A DNA stretch of 9,964 nucleotides, taken from the NCBI GenBank assembly GCA_051879215.1, contig JBJELP010000171.1, positions 1-9,964 on the forward strand, written 5' to 3'. Shown here one piece after another: positions 1 to 5,220 of this stretch. Numbering within the stretch: the first letter of the stretch is position 1; every line of letters begins with the position of its first letter. A program made the position numbers and the translations under genes. The notes under the pieces are model-generated. The model searched no databases, was not told the origin of the DNA, and saw nothing but the letters and a program-made list of their open reading frames with translations. Source of the stretch: TWA4 sp051879215. GTDB lineage: Bacteria; Bacillota; Clostridia; Lachnospirales; Lachnospiraceae.

Positions 1-44
1 CTCTTAAGTTGATGACATTGAGTTCAATCTCTGACTGAGATAAA

Positions 45-183
45 CGCTCCGCGGGGCGGGGGGTCCGGGGGACCAGATAAGAGCCGACCGAAGCGGAGCG
101 AAGACTGCGCACGGATTCGAATAGGAAAATGTTTGCTTTGCAAACCGAATCCGGCGCCAAATCTCCGCAAGCGTCGATTTGAA
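45..183. repeat. GC-rich multi-stem element, probable dispersed repeat or structured RNA
   Basis: This stretch is much richer in GC than the AT-rich DNA after it and is packed with inverted repeats. CGCTCCGC at 45-52 pairs with GCGGAGCG at 93-100 and encloses a small hairpin, GGTCC 62-66 with GGACC 70-74. CGGATTCG at 112-119 pairs perfectly with CGAATCCG at 146-153. This stem is extended by GCGC 107-110 with GCGC 154-157 around one bulged A, and it encloses GTTTGC 131-136 with GCAAAC 140-145 (loop TTT). The end, 163-183, recurs with two mismatches at 9842-9862. A 62-codon minus-strand reading frame crosses it, but no protein family is recognisable. I read it as an intergenic repeat or structured element. 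Its boundaries are uncertain, and the left edge may lie outside the window. Confidence 0.5.
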
Positions 184-303
184 TTTCTGCATCAGGAAAG
201 CATTCTGTATAAAATATAAGGAAACCGCTTAACAGGCGCAAGATATAAGCAAAAAAATAAGATACTCATAAATTTATCAGCAGCTTATAAATTTGACAAT
301 ATA

Positions 304-332
304 TTGATGCTTATTAGTGTGGTGGTTATAAT
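304..332 (+). promoter_or_regulatory. Probable sigma-A promoter of the macrodomain transcript
   Basis: A perfect TATAAT (327-332) lies 17 bp after TTGATG (304-309), a near-consensus -35. A full TTGACA at 293-298 is also present, but its distance to the TATAAT is too long (28 bp). Transcription would start near 339, about 45 bases before the first ribosome binding site (GGAGG at 370-374). The gene-free stretch 193-382 holds nothing else that I recognise. Confidence 0.55.
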
Positions 333-382
333 AAAATCAGCTTGACAAAGCATGATGAAACTTGAACATGGAGGTAATTCAC

Positions 383-466
383 ATGATGAGCGAAGCTGTT
401 ATGAATCTGCTCAAGAATGAGAAGACGGGTATCGGAACTGCTTCCGTACCTGATTTAACTTATTAG
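383..466 (+). CDS. 27-codon ORF, possible leader peptide or gene remnant
   Basis: ATG 383 follows a good ribosome binding site (GGAGG 370-374, 8 bases upstream). The frame runs 27 codons to TAG 464-466. The stop codon overlaps the AGGAGG that serves the macrodomain gene ten bases later, so the two would be translationally coupled. The peptide starts MMSEAVMNLLKNEK and matches no family I recognise. It has no signal peptide or membrane segment. It could be a leader peptide, a true small protein or the surviving 5' end of a deleted gene. The well-placed ribosome binding site argues for translation, and nothing else supports a function. Confidence 0.35.
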   Translation: MMSEAVMNLLKNEKTGIGTASVPDLTY

Positions 467-475
467 GAGGCTGCC

Positions 476-1321
476 ATGAAGAAAGAGCTGTTAAAAAAAG
501 CTGTCATTGACAGTAGTAAGTGCGTTGGCTGCGGTGCCGATAAAATACATCGACTCATTCAGCTTTTGCTGGCGGATATGCCAGAGTACGCCATCTTTGT
601 TGGAAACTTTCCTGAAAATATCGCACACCAGCGTATGTTTCTGCGAAGCCTGATGAATGTCCGATATCCTGGTAGAGAATTGCCTATGGAATTTTATAGC
701 CTGCAAGACGAGTTTTTATCAGAGGAAACTGCGCAAAAAGGGATTGTGGAAGCAGAAACAATTCCATCGGTAAAACGGGATGCGAGATTGTCGCTTTGGC
801 AGGGAGATATTACGCGCTTAAAGGTTGATGCGATTGTAAACGCCGCCAATTCTCAGATGCTGGGCTGTTTTGTACCATGTCATGGGTGCATTGACAATGC
901 GATTCATTCTGCAGCCGGGCTTCAGCTCAGAGAGGAATGTTTTTCGCTGATGCAGAAGCAGGGTCACGAAGAACCTACAGGACATGCTAAGATAACTAAA
1001 GGATATAATCTGCCCGCCAGATATGTCATTCACACAGTAGGTCCGGTCATTGATGGTCAGGTTACAGAAAAGGATCAGGTTCTGCTTGCCTCATGTTACC
1101 ATTCTTGCCTGAGCAAAGCGGAAGAATATGGTCTCCATTCAATAGCATTTTGTTGTATTTCCACTGGCGAATTTCATTTTTCTAATGATAAGGCGGCATC
1201 AGTAGCTGTTGGAACAGTGCTGGACTATTTTGAGAATAACCCAACTACGTCGATAAAAAAGGTCATTTTTAATGTATTTAAAGATATTGACCAGAAGCTT
1301 TACATGGACTTACTTGAATAA
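476..1321 (+). CDS. Zinc-type macrodomain protein, protein-ADP-ribose hydrolase
   Basis: This 281-residue protein has a C-terminal macrodomain from about residue 104. It shows the ADP-ribose-binding start WQGDIT (108-113), AIVNAAN (119-125), and the Cys/His cluster CFVPCHGCID (131-140) typical of the zinc-containing macrodomains that accompany class M sirtuins. These are followed by a GHAKIT stretch, HTVGP (186-190) and the phosphate-loop motif CISTGEFHF (227-235). The family removes ADP-ribose from modified proteins in the cytoplasm. Residues 21-90 (MFLRSLMNVRYPG, FYSLQDEFL) match the helical lead-in usual for this family. The first ~20 residues do not: AVIDSSKCVGCG is the opening of a [4Fe-4S] ferredoxin, but only two cysteines are present, so no cluster could be held. 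The start is supported by AGGAGG at 465-470. No SirTM, GcvH-L or lipoate ligase partner lies in the window. The hydrolase assignment is firm at family level; substrate and physiological role are unknown. Confidence 0.9.
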   Translation: MKKELLKKAVIDSSKCVGCGADKIHRLIQLLLADMPEYAIFVGNFPENIAHQRMFLRSLMNVRYPGRELPMEFYSLQDEFLSEETAQKGIVEAETIPSVKRDARLSLWQGDITRLKVDAIVNAANSQMLGCFVPCHGCIDNAIHSAAGLQLREECFSLMQKQGHEEPTGHAKITKGYNLPARYVIHTVGPVIDGQVTEKDQVLLASCYHSCLSKAEEYGLHSIAFCCISTGEFHFSNDKAASVAVGTVLDYFENNPTTSIKKVIFNVFKDIDQKLYMDLLE

Positions 1322-1505
1322 GAAGCTTTTAAACCGCAAAATCGAGAAAGACAGGCTATGACGTTTATTTACAATCGCAGGAGAATTGGGGCTGACAAAA
1401 GGCATTTTATATAAGCTTTTTTGTGTAAGGAACTGCTTCCACTCTGGTGAATAATTAAGATTTTGCGTTTACAGTATAGTTTTAACTGCGATTTTACACG
1501 TGAAA
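1322..1505. other. Intergenic stretch without a recognisable gene
   Basis: This is AT-rich DNA between the macrodomain gene and the rpiR promoter. A weak terminator-like signal is AAAAG/CTTTT around 1396-1417 (an imperfect stem with a bulge, 11-base loop and six Ts). It may end the macrodomain transcript, but it is far from the stop codon and not convincing. I see no coding frame, repeat or RNA gene. Confidence 0.3.
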
Positions 1506-1535
1506 TTGACAAAATGGCATAACTGAGAGTATTAT
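1506..1535 (+). promoter_or_regulatory. Probable promoter of the RpiR-family regulator
   Basis: TTGACA (1506-1511) is followed after 18 bp by TATTAT (1530-1535). Just upstream, partly overlapping the -35, is an A/T-flanked CACGTG (ATTTTACACGTGAAAT, 1491-1506). Its right half, CGTGAAA, resembles one of the palindromes before the PTS operon, so it could be an autoregulatory site, but the likeness is weak. The transcript would have a leader of about 100 bases before ATG 1643. Confidence 0.55.
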
Positions 1536-1537
1536 AT

Positions 1538-1570
1538 CAGATAGTGTATCTGTCCGGAGACTGCGGACAG
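1538..1570 (+). promoter_or_regulatory. Inverted repeats at the start of the rpiR leader
   Basis: CAGAT 1538-1542 and ATCTG 1548-1552 form a 5-bp inverted repeat close to the expected transcription start. Overlapping it, CTGTCCG 1550-1556 and CGGACAG 1564-1570 form a perfect 7-bp stem with a 7-base loop. The two stems share 1550-1552 and cannot form fully together. The 5-bp repeat is a candidate operator and the 7-bp stem a leader hairpin. No known riboswitch class is recognised. Confidence 0.35.
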
Positions 1571-1642
1571 AGCGGATTTGCGGGTGAGCAGGTCCGTCAG
1601 ATGCCGGATACGTCTGGATAATTGTCATGTGGAGGATAGTTC

Positions 1643-2494
1643 ATGGAAAAACAGCAGTCGGTTATGAATACAATTACGATATTATACGATACTTTTTTTG
1701 AACAGGAGAAAAAAATCGCCAATTATATTATGCAGCATCGCCAGGAAGTGGTGAATATGACCATCGGCGAACTGGCAGAGGCCAGCGGAACCAGTGTGGC
1801 TACCATTTCCCGTTTCTGCAGAAAATGTGAGGTGGATGGATTTCATCATTTAAAAATCAGTCTGGCAAAGGAAATTGTGGAAGGGGATTCCAATACGCCG
1901 GTTTCCAATCATATTTCCAGAAAGCATATCGGGCAGTCACTGCAGAATATTCTTGCAAACAAAATAGAGGAATTGAAACAGACGGTATCGATGATCGATG
2001 AAAAGCAGCTCAATACGATACTTGACTGCATTCAGCACGCAGGGGTTGTTCAGCTGATGGCGGTGGGCAATACCATTCCTGTGGCCCTTGACGGTGCATT
2101 TAAACTGAATGAAATTGGAATCAAGGCGGTGGCGGGAACAATCTGGGAAACCCAGCTGGCATTTTCACTTTCTTTAAAAAAAGGAGATGTTCTGATTGCC
2201 ATATCCAATTCCGGGGAATCAAGGCAGGTTGTCAAAACGGTGCGGGCTGCCAAAAAAAACGGTGCGACAACCATAGGAATTACCAACAATCCTAAATCAA
2301 CCATCGGCAGTGATGTAGATTATCACATCCAGACTGCCACAAGAGAAAAACTGTTTCTCAATGAATTCTGTTTTTCAAGGGTTTCCGCCATGACAGTTAT
2401 GGAAATTCTGTATCTGTTTCTGACAGTCGGACAGGAAAAGAGTTATGACCGGCTCAGTGCCTGTGAAGGTCTGATTGCAGACGAGAAAGTATAG
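1643..2494 (+). CDS. MurR/RpiR-family sugar-phosphate-responsive transcriptional regulator
   Basis: The 283-residue length is normal for the family. Residues 1-75 form the RpiR-type winged helix-turn-helix (MTIGELAEASGTSVATISRFCRK, about 39-61; then GFHHLKISLA). Residues ~120-255 form a SIS sugar-isomerase-fold domain with VGNTIPVALD (141-150), the phosphosugar-binding ISNSGES (187-193) and ITNNPKSTIGSDVD (213-226). The family represses or activates sugar genes according to a bound sugar phosphate. The start is fixed by GGAGG 1631-1635, seven bases before the ATG. It has its own promoter and a strong terminator, so it is monocistronic. The obvious target is the PTS-rpiA operon 2.9 kb downstream, which carries a repeated palindrome at its promoter and a fragment of a similar SIS domain just before it. 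The target is inferred and the effector is unknown. Confidence 0.9.
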   Translation: MEKQQSVMNTITILYDTFFEQEKKIANYIMQHRQEVVNMTIGELAEASGTSVATISRFCRKCEVDGFHHLKISLAKEIVEGDSNTPVSNHISRKHIGQSLQNILANKIEELKQTVSMIDEKQLNTILDCIQHAGVVQLMAVGNTIPVALDGAFKLNEIGIKAVAGTIWETQLAFSLSLKKGDVLIAISNSGESRQVVKTVRAAKKNGATTIGITNNPKSTIGSDVDYHIQTATREKLFLNEFCFSRVSAMTVMEILYLFLTVGQEKSYDRLSACEGLIADEKV

Positions 2495-2558
2495 AAACTA
2501 TGAAGTAGTATTATGCATCAAAGTTATTTCAACTGCTGAATCATTATAATTTCGGCTT

Positions 2559-2603
2559 AAAATCAGGGGTTCCTAAAGAATCAGGGGAATCCCTGATTTT
2601 GTG
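2559..2603. terminator. Rho-independent terminator between rpiR and the Rrf2 gene, possibly bidirectional
   Basis: AATCAGGG 2579-2586 pairs with CCCTGATT 2591-2598 around a GAAT tetraloop and runs into TTGTGTTT. A second copy of AATCAGGGG at 2561-2569 can compete for the same 3' arm, giving a longer hairpin AAAATCAGGG/CCCTGATTTT with A/T at both ends. The symmetric form would suit the converging minus-strand Rrf2 gene, which ends at 2636. Confidence 0.8.
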
Positions 2604-2635
2604 TTTACAGGTCAATTCTTCGATTATATATTCAT

Positions 2636-3088
2636 TTAGGGTTCATTATGAAAATTAACATCGTTATTGCTGTGGTAATCATCGATCAGTTGCTGTAAAG
2701 TAATGCCCTTCATTGCTTCCTGCACTGCGGCACCAACTTCTCTATAAGGTTTTTCTAATACAGTACGAATTTTTCTTCCAACAGGGCATTGCTCCGACGG
2801 ATGTGGATGAAGTCCGATGAAATGTTCCAGGCCGTCCGGTTCAAGAGCATGATAAACATCCCATACAGTTAATCCTTTTGGATCGCAGTTCAGATAAGCT
2901 CCGCCGATTCCTCGCATAATGGAAATGATTTCTGCTTTTTGCAAAGTATTCAGAATAGCTCTGATAGCAGCGGAATTGCATCCTGTACTTTTCGCCAGAA
3001 GTTCACTGGTTACTTTTATTTTCTGCTCATATTCGGAAATAAGGATCAGACAGTGTAATGCGATGGAACATTTTGTATTGAGTCTCAT
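2636..3088 (-). CDS. Rrf2-family transcriptional regulator, YwnA-like
   Basis: This 150-residue protein has the Rrf2 winged-helix layout. It opens with MRLNTKCSIALHCLI, has a recognition-helix region SELLAKSTGCNSAAIRAILNTL (about 28-49), and a wing RGIGGAYL (59-66), the family's RGxxGGxxL. The stretch HPHPSEQCPVG (94-104) is characteristic of the YwnA subgroup. The three-cysteine Fe-S signature of IscR/NsrR is absent. Five scattered cysteines remain (7, 13, 37, 68, 101), of which C101 in EQCPVG is the best candidate for a thiol switch. The ribosome binding site is the reverse complement of ACTCCCTT at 3096-3103. It is divergent from the DUF1638 gene, and its promoter shares an inverted repeat with that gene's promoter, so it probably represses itself and the DUF1638-EFR1 unit. 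Family assignment is firm; signal and targets are inferred. Confidence 0.88.
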   Translation of the reverse strand: MRLNTKCSIALHCLILISEYEQKIKVTSELLAKSTGCNSAAIRAILNTLQKAEIISIMRGIGGAYLNCDPKGLTVWDVYHALEPDGLEHFIGLHPHPSEQCPVGRKIRTVLEKPYREVGAAVQEAMKGITLQQLIDDYHSNNDVNFHNEP

Positions 3089-3114
3089 GATTTAACTCCC
3101 TTCGATTTTCCATT

Positions 3115-3143
3115 AGTATACCCTGTTTTTGTGAAGTTGTAAA
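3115..3143 (-). promoter_or_regulatory. Promoter of the Rrf2-family gene
   Basis: On the minus strand TTTACA (plus 3138-3143) is followed after exactly 17 bp by TATACT (plus 3115-3120). The -35 overlaps the left half-site GTTGTA (3136-3141) of the inverted repeat shared with the opposite promoter, which points to autoregulation. Confidence 0.65.
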
Positions 3144-3201
3144 TATTGACAATACAACTGAAAAGGAGTATATTATTGTTGTAAAAAATAAAATAACAAC
3201 A
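3136..3201. promoter_or_regulatory. Candidate double operator for the Rrf2-family regulator
   Basis: Two similar inverted repeats share the same half-site. The first is GTTGTA-N11-TACAAC (3136-3158), which covers the -35 of both divergent promoters. The second is TGTTGT-N13-ACAACA (3177-3201), at the expected start site of the rightward transcript. Their centres, 3147 and 3189, are 42 bp apart, about four helical turns, so two dimers could sit on the same face. Rrf2 proteins bind dyads of roughly this size. That this one binds here is inferred from position only. Confidence 0.5.
3146..3174 (+). promoter_or_regulatory. Promoter of the DUF1638-EFR1 unit
   Basis: A consensus TTGACA (3146-3151), 17 bp, then TATATT (3169-3174). 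Transcription would start near 3181, leaving a leader of about 105 bases. The -35 lies inside the inverted repeat 3136-3158, and the start site falls inside a second repeat at 3177-3201, so both elements are placed to block RNA polymerase. Confidence 0.7.
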
Positions 3202-3285
3202 GATGTTTAAAAGAAGGAGACAAAAGTAAAAATAAGCCAGTGAATTTGTGGAAACTTTTAAGGCAAATTTTTGAAGGTGGAATAA

Positions 3286-3948
3286 ATGATGAAAGCAGTA
3301 ATTTTAACATGCAGCTCTTTAAACACACATGTAGATGCTGCACAGCAGAAAATGGGGACATATTATCCGGTTGTAAATGTAGACCGAAAATATCATGAAG
3401 AACCAAAAAAAATGAGGGAGCAGCTTATTGGGATACTGGAAGGACTGTCACCGGAAATTGACACAGTTCTTGTGGCTATGGGATTCTGTGGAGGATCATG
3501 GGAGGCAATACCAGCAGAAAAAAGGGTTGTGATTCCGAAAGTGGATGATTGCATTACGCTGCTTCTTCATACGGATGACACCTGGTATCCGAACTTGAAA
3601 AAAGCAGGACATATGTATCTTAGGGATTCTGACACGGAGGAATATTCTCTGGAGACGATGCAGAGAAATCTGTGTATGCAATATGGCGGGATGAATGGTT
3701 CGATGATCTTTAATTCCATGTTTGCGAATTACACCAATGTGGATATTATTGATACAGGTGTTTACGATTGTTATTCGGAGGAATATGTGATTCAGGCACA
3801 GAGGAATGCAGACCTGATTCGGGGAATTCTTGATTATGTGGAGGGAAGTAATCTTATACTGGAAAAACTGGTGTCCGGGCGATGGGATCAACAGTTTTTA
3901 ATTGCAGAACCAGGGCAAATGCTCACTGCGCAGGATTTTCTCTCATAA
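3286..3948 (+). CDS. DUF1638 domain-containing protein
   Basis: This 220-residue protein spans a whole DUF1638 domain. It opens with a beta-strand and Cys (AVILTCSSL, Cys9). It has the family's glycine-cysteine motif in VLVAMGFCGGSW (62-72, Cys68) and an aspartate-cysteine motif in PKVDDCITLLL (84-94, Cys89). The C-terminal part (NADLIRGILDYVEGSNLILEKL, about 174-195, then W200-D201) is also as expected. The biochemical function is unknown. Homologues often sit beside corrinoid methyltransferases and their activators in acetogens and methanogens, and the paired Cys residues suggest metal or cofactor binding. There is no membrane segment or signal peptide. AAGGTGG 3274-3280 could serve ATG 3286 or, with better spacing, ATG 3289. 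It is first in a unit with the EFR1 gene 32 bases downstream, and divergent from the Rrf2 gene. Confidence 0.85.
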   Translation: MMKAVILTCSSLNTHVDAAQQKMGTYYPVVNVDRKYHEEPKKMREQLIGILEGLSPEIDTVLVAMGFCGGSWEAIPAEKRVVIPKVDDCITLLLHTDDTWYPNLKKAGHMYLRDSDTEEYSLETMQRNLCMQYGGMNGSMIFNSMFANYTNVDIIDTGVYDCYSEEYVIQAQRNADLIRGILDYVEGSNLILEKLVSGRWDQQFLIAEPGQMLTAQDFLS

Positions 3949-3980
3949 TAATGAATTTAAGTGTTGAAGGAGGAAAGGAT

Positions 3981-4742
3981 ATGTTGAACAACACAGAGTT
4001 ACTCTACTTTAGTCCTACAGGAGGAACGAAAAAAGCAGGACAAATCTTTTGTGGGGGGATTGCCCAAAATGTAAAAATGGTAGATCTGGGCGAAAGAGAC
4101 AAAACAGTGGAACAGTCGGACAGTGAACTGACAGTGATTGCTGTTCCTGTTTTTGGCGGCAGGGTTCCAGCTGTTGCAGTCCAAAAGCTGAAAGAACTGA
4201 ACGGAGATGGTAAAAAAGCAGTTACGTTGGTAGTATACGGAAACAGAGCGTATGAAGATGCGCTTCTGGAATTAAACAATGTAATAAAAGACAGCGGTTT
4301 CCGGATTATTGCATCGGCGGCAGCAGTTGCACAGCACTCTATGGCACCGGAGGTAGGAAAAGGAAGACCGGATGAACAGGATGAAAGGTCAATTCTCATG
4401 TTTGCAGGAAAGGTATTAGATAAGATAGAGAGTGGATCGGAAGCACAGATCATAGTTCCTGGAAATTATCCATATAAAAATGGTATGAATATGCCGGTTG
4501 CACCAATTTCACTGCCCTCTTGTAATCAGTGTGGGAAATGTGCAGCTATCTGTCCTTCAGGGGCAATCCGGCTGGAAAATGATTCTGTTGTAACTGATGC
4601 GGAAAAGTGCTGTTTGTGTATGGCCTGTACTGCGGCCTGTCCGGAACATGCCCGTATTCTTCCTCCTCCTTTACAGGAAAAAATGGAGCAGATGCTTGGA
4701 GCATTAAAATCTGTTCGCAGGGAAAATGAATATTTTGTATAA
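3981..4742 (+). CDS. EFR1-type flavodoxin / 2x[4Fe-4S] ferredoxin protein
   Basis: This 253-residue protein has two modules. The N-terminal flavodoxin-like domain (1-150) begins with the FMN phosphate loop FSPTGGTKKAG (10-20), followed by VPVFGGRVP (55-63) and VVYGNRAYED (84-93), the flavin-contact loops. The C-terminal domain has two [4Fe-4S] motifs: Cys181-x2-Cys184-x2-Cys187-x3-Cys191-Pro and Cys210-x2-Cys213-x2-Cys216-x3-Cys220-Pro. Such EFR1 proteins are soluble electron carriers that link low-potential ferredoxin and flavin chemistry. Start 3981 is chosen because AAGGAGGAAAGG (3967-3978) lies directly in front and FMN-domain homology starts at once. The longer frame back to 3882 would overlap the DUF1638 gene by 67 bases. 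It probably supplies electrons to a reaction involving the DUF1638 protein. The partner is inferred; the cofactor content is clear from the motifs. Confidence 0.88.
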   Translation: MLNNTELLYFSPTGGTKKAGQIFCGGIAQNVKMVDLGERDKTVEQSDSELTVIAVPVFGGRVPAVAVQKLKELNGDGKKAVTLVVYGNRAYEDALLELNNVIKDSGFRIIASAAAVAQHSMAPEVGKGRPDEQDERSILMFAGKVLDKIESGSEAQIIVPGNYPYKNGMNMPVAPISLPSCNQCGKCAAICPSGAIRLENDSVVTDAEKCCLCMACTAACPEHARILPPPLQEKMEQMLGALKSVRRENEYFV

Positions 4743-4748
4743 TAAGGT

Positions 4749-4901
4749 ATGATTGTTATTTCAGGAACAGGGCAGCAGTCAAAACACAAATTTCAGATTG
4801 GCGCGGTAGGAATAGCAAAAGAAATAGATCAGTGTGCAGAACAATTTGAAGCATTTGGGGAATGTGTGGCACAGGCAGTAATAAAATTATTTGGAAAGTA
4901 A
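4749..4901 (+). CDS. 50-residue hypothetical ORF after EFR1, possibly a gene remnant
   Basis: ATG 4749 lies six bases after the EFR1 stop, and the frame runs 50 codons to TAA 4899-4901. Its only ribosome binding signal is a poorly spaced AAGG (4744-4747), so expression would rely on coupling to EFR1. The translation, with blocks KHKFQIGAVGIAKEIDQC and FEAFGECVAQAVIKLFGK, has the feel of a C-terminal flavodoxin- or reductase-like helix, but I cannot name a family. Codon use and composition look like real coding sequence. It may be the tail of a larger protein whose front was lost, since it ends 11 bases before the RpiR-like remnant at 4912. Confidence 0.4.
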   Translation: MIVISGTGQQSKHKFQIGAVGIAKEIDQCAEQFEAFGECVAQAVIKLFGK

Positions 4902-4911
4902 GCGGTGCATT

Positions 4912-4980
4912 TCCAAATCAACCATCGGCAGTGACGTCGATTTGAAAATACAAACTGAAAAAGGAAAGACCATGAGATGA
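4912..4980 (+). pseudogene. Fragment of an RpiR-family SIS domain
   Basis: Reading from 4912 gives SKSTIGSDVDLKIQTEKGKT, ending at TGA 4978-4980. The first 14 residues correspond closely to KSTIGSDVDYHIQT (residues 218-231) of the intact RpiR protein at 1643-2494. In DNA, 20 consecutive bases (4915-4934) are identical to 2294-2313, followed by scattered differences. The homology begins and ends abruptly, has no start codon, and its 3' end runs into a terminator stem. It is therefore a scar of an rpiR-like gene, either the broken end of a former regulator beside the PTS operon or a rearrangement copy of the upstream gene. Confidence 0.65.
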
Positions 4981-5014
4981 GGTCCTGGGCAGGACTTTGT
5001 ATCATGGTCTTTTT
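4965..5014 (+). terminator. Rho-independent terminator before the PTS regulatory region
   Basis: AAAGACCATGA (4965-4975) pairs perfectly over 11 bp with TCATGGTCTTT (5002-5012) and is followed by more Ts. The loop carries its own hairpin, GTCCT 4982-4986 with AGGAC 4991-4995. It probably ends the DUF1638-EFR1 transcript. Its 3' arm GTATCATGGTCTTTTTT is nearly identical to that of the terminator at the operon's end (9899-9914). Confidence 0.85.
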
Positions 5015-5054
5015 TGCGTAATAGGAAAAGCTTCTGATTTTCTAACCAAAGAAC

Positions 5055-5107
5055 TTTTTCGTGAAAATAGTTTTCGTCATGACAAAAGAAATCTATTTTC
5101 ATGAAAG
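5055..5107. promoter_or_regulatory. Cluster of TTTTCATGAAAA-like palindromes upstream of the PTS promoter
   Basis: TTTTCGTGAAAA (5056-5067) and TTTTCATGAAAG (5096-5107) are near-perfect 12-bp palindromes with centres 40 bp apart. Between them lies TTTTCGTCATGACAAAA (5071-5087), with an 8-bp GTCATGAC palindrome. The same core reappears at 5234-5245 inside the promoter and at 5283-5294. This is probably a multi-site operator for the RpiR-family regulator; the protein is inferred, the repeats are seen. The rest of 5015-5220 is AT-rich without a gene. No clear cre site is visible. Confidence 0.5.
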
Positions 5108-5220
5108 TATCCAGAACTGTACAATTTCATGGCACAATGACGGAATAGCCGAATAAAGAAGAAGTTTTCTAAGTAAAATCTGTCAAAAATATACAAAAAT
5201 AATTTTCTTTATAAAAACAG

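Noticed and set aside
4..192. 62-codon minus-strand frame across the GC-rich start of the window
   Set aside because: It runs through nested inverted repeats and has no recognisable domain. Part of its sequence (FKSTL) recurs where the motif recurs at 9842-9862, which is what a translated repeat would do. I treat it as spurious.
1335..1493. Distant inverted repeats CGCAAAATC/GATTTTGCG and AATCGCAG/CTGCGATT in the gap before rpiR
   Set aside because: They are short, far apart and cross each other. In an AT-rich stretch of this size such matches are expected by chance.
3212..3285. Shine-Dalgarno-like AGAAGGAGA followed by an open stretch before the DUF1638 gene
   Set aside because: There is no ATG at suitable distance. 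A GTG at 3240 is too far from it, and its frame runs into the DUF1638 gene without homology. It is probably a chance purine run or a lost start.
3882..3980. Upstream start giving a 286-residue EFR1 protein
   Set aside because: It would overlap the DUF1638 gene by 67 bases and add 33 residues without homology, while 3981 has an excellent ribosome binding site and begins with the flavodoxin strand.
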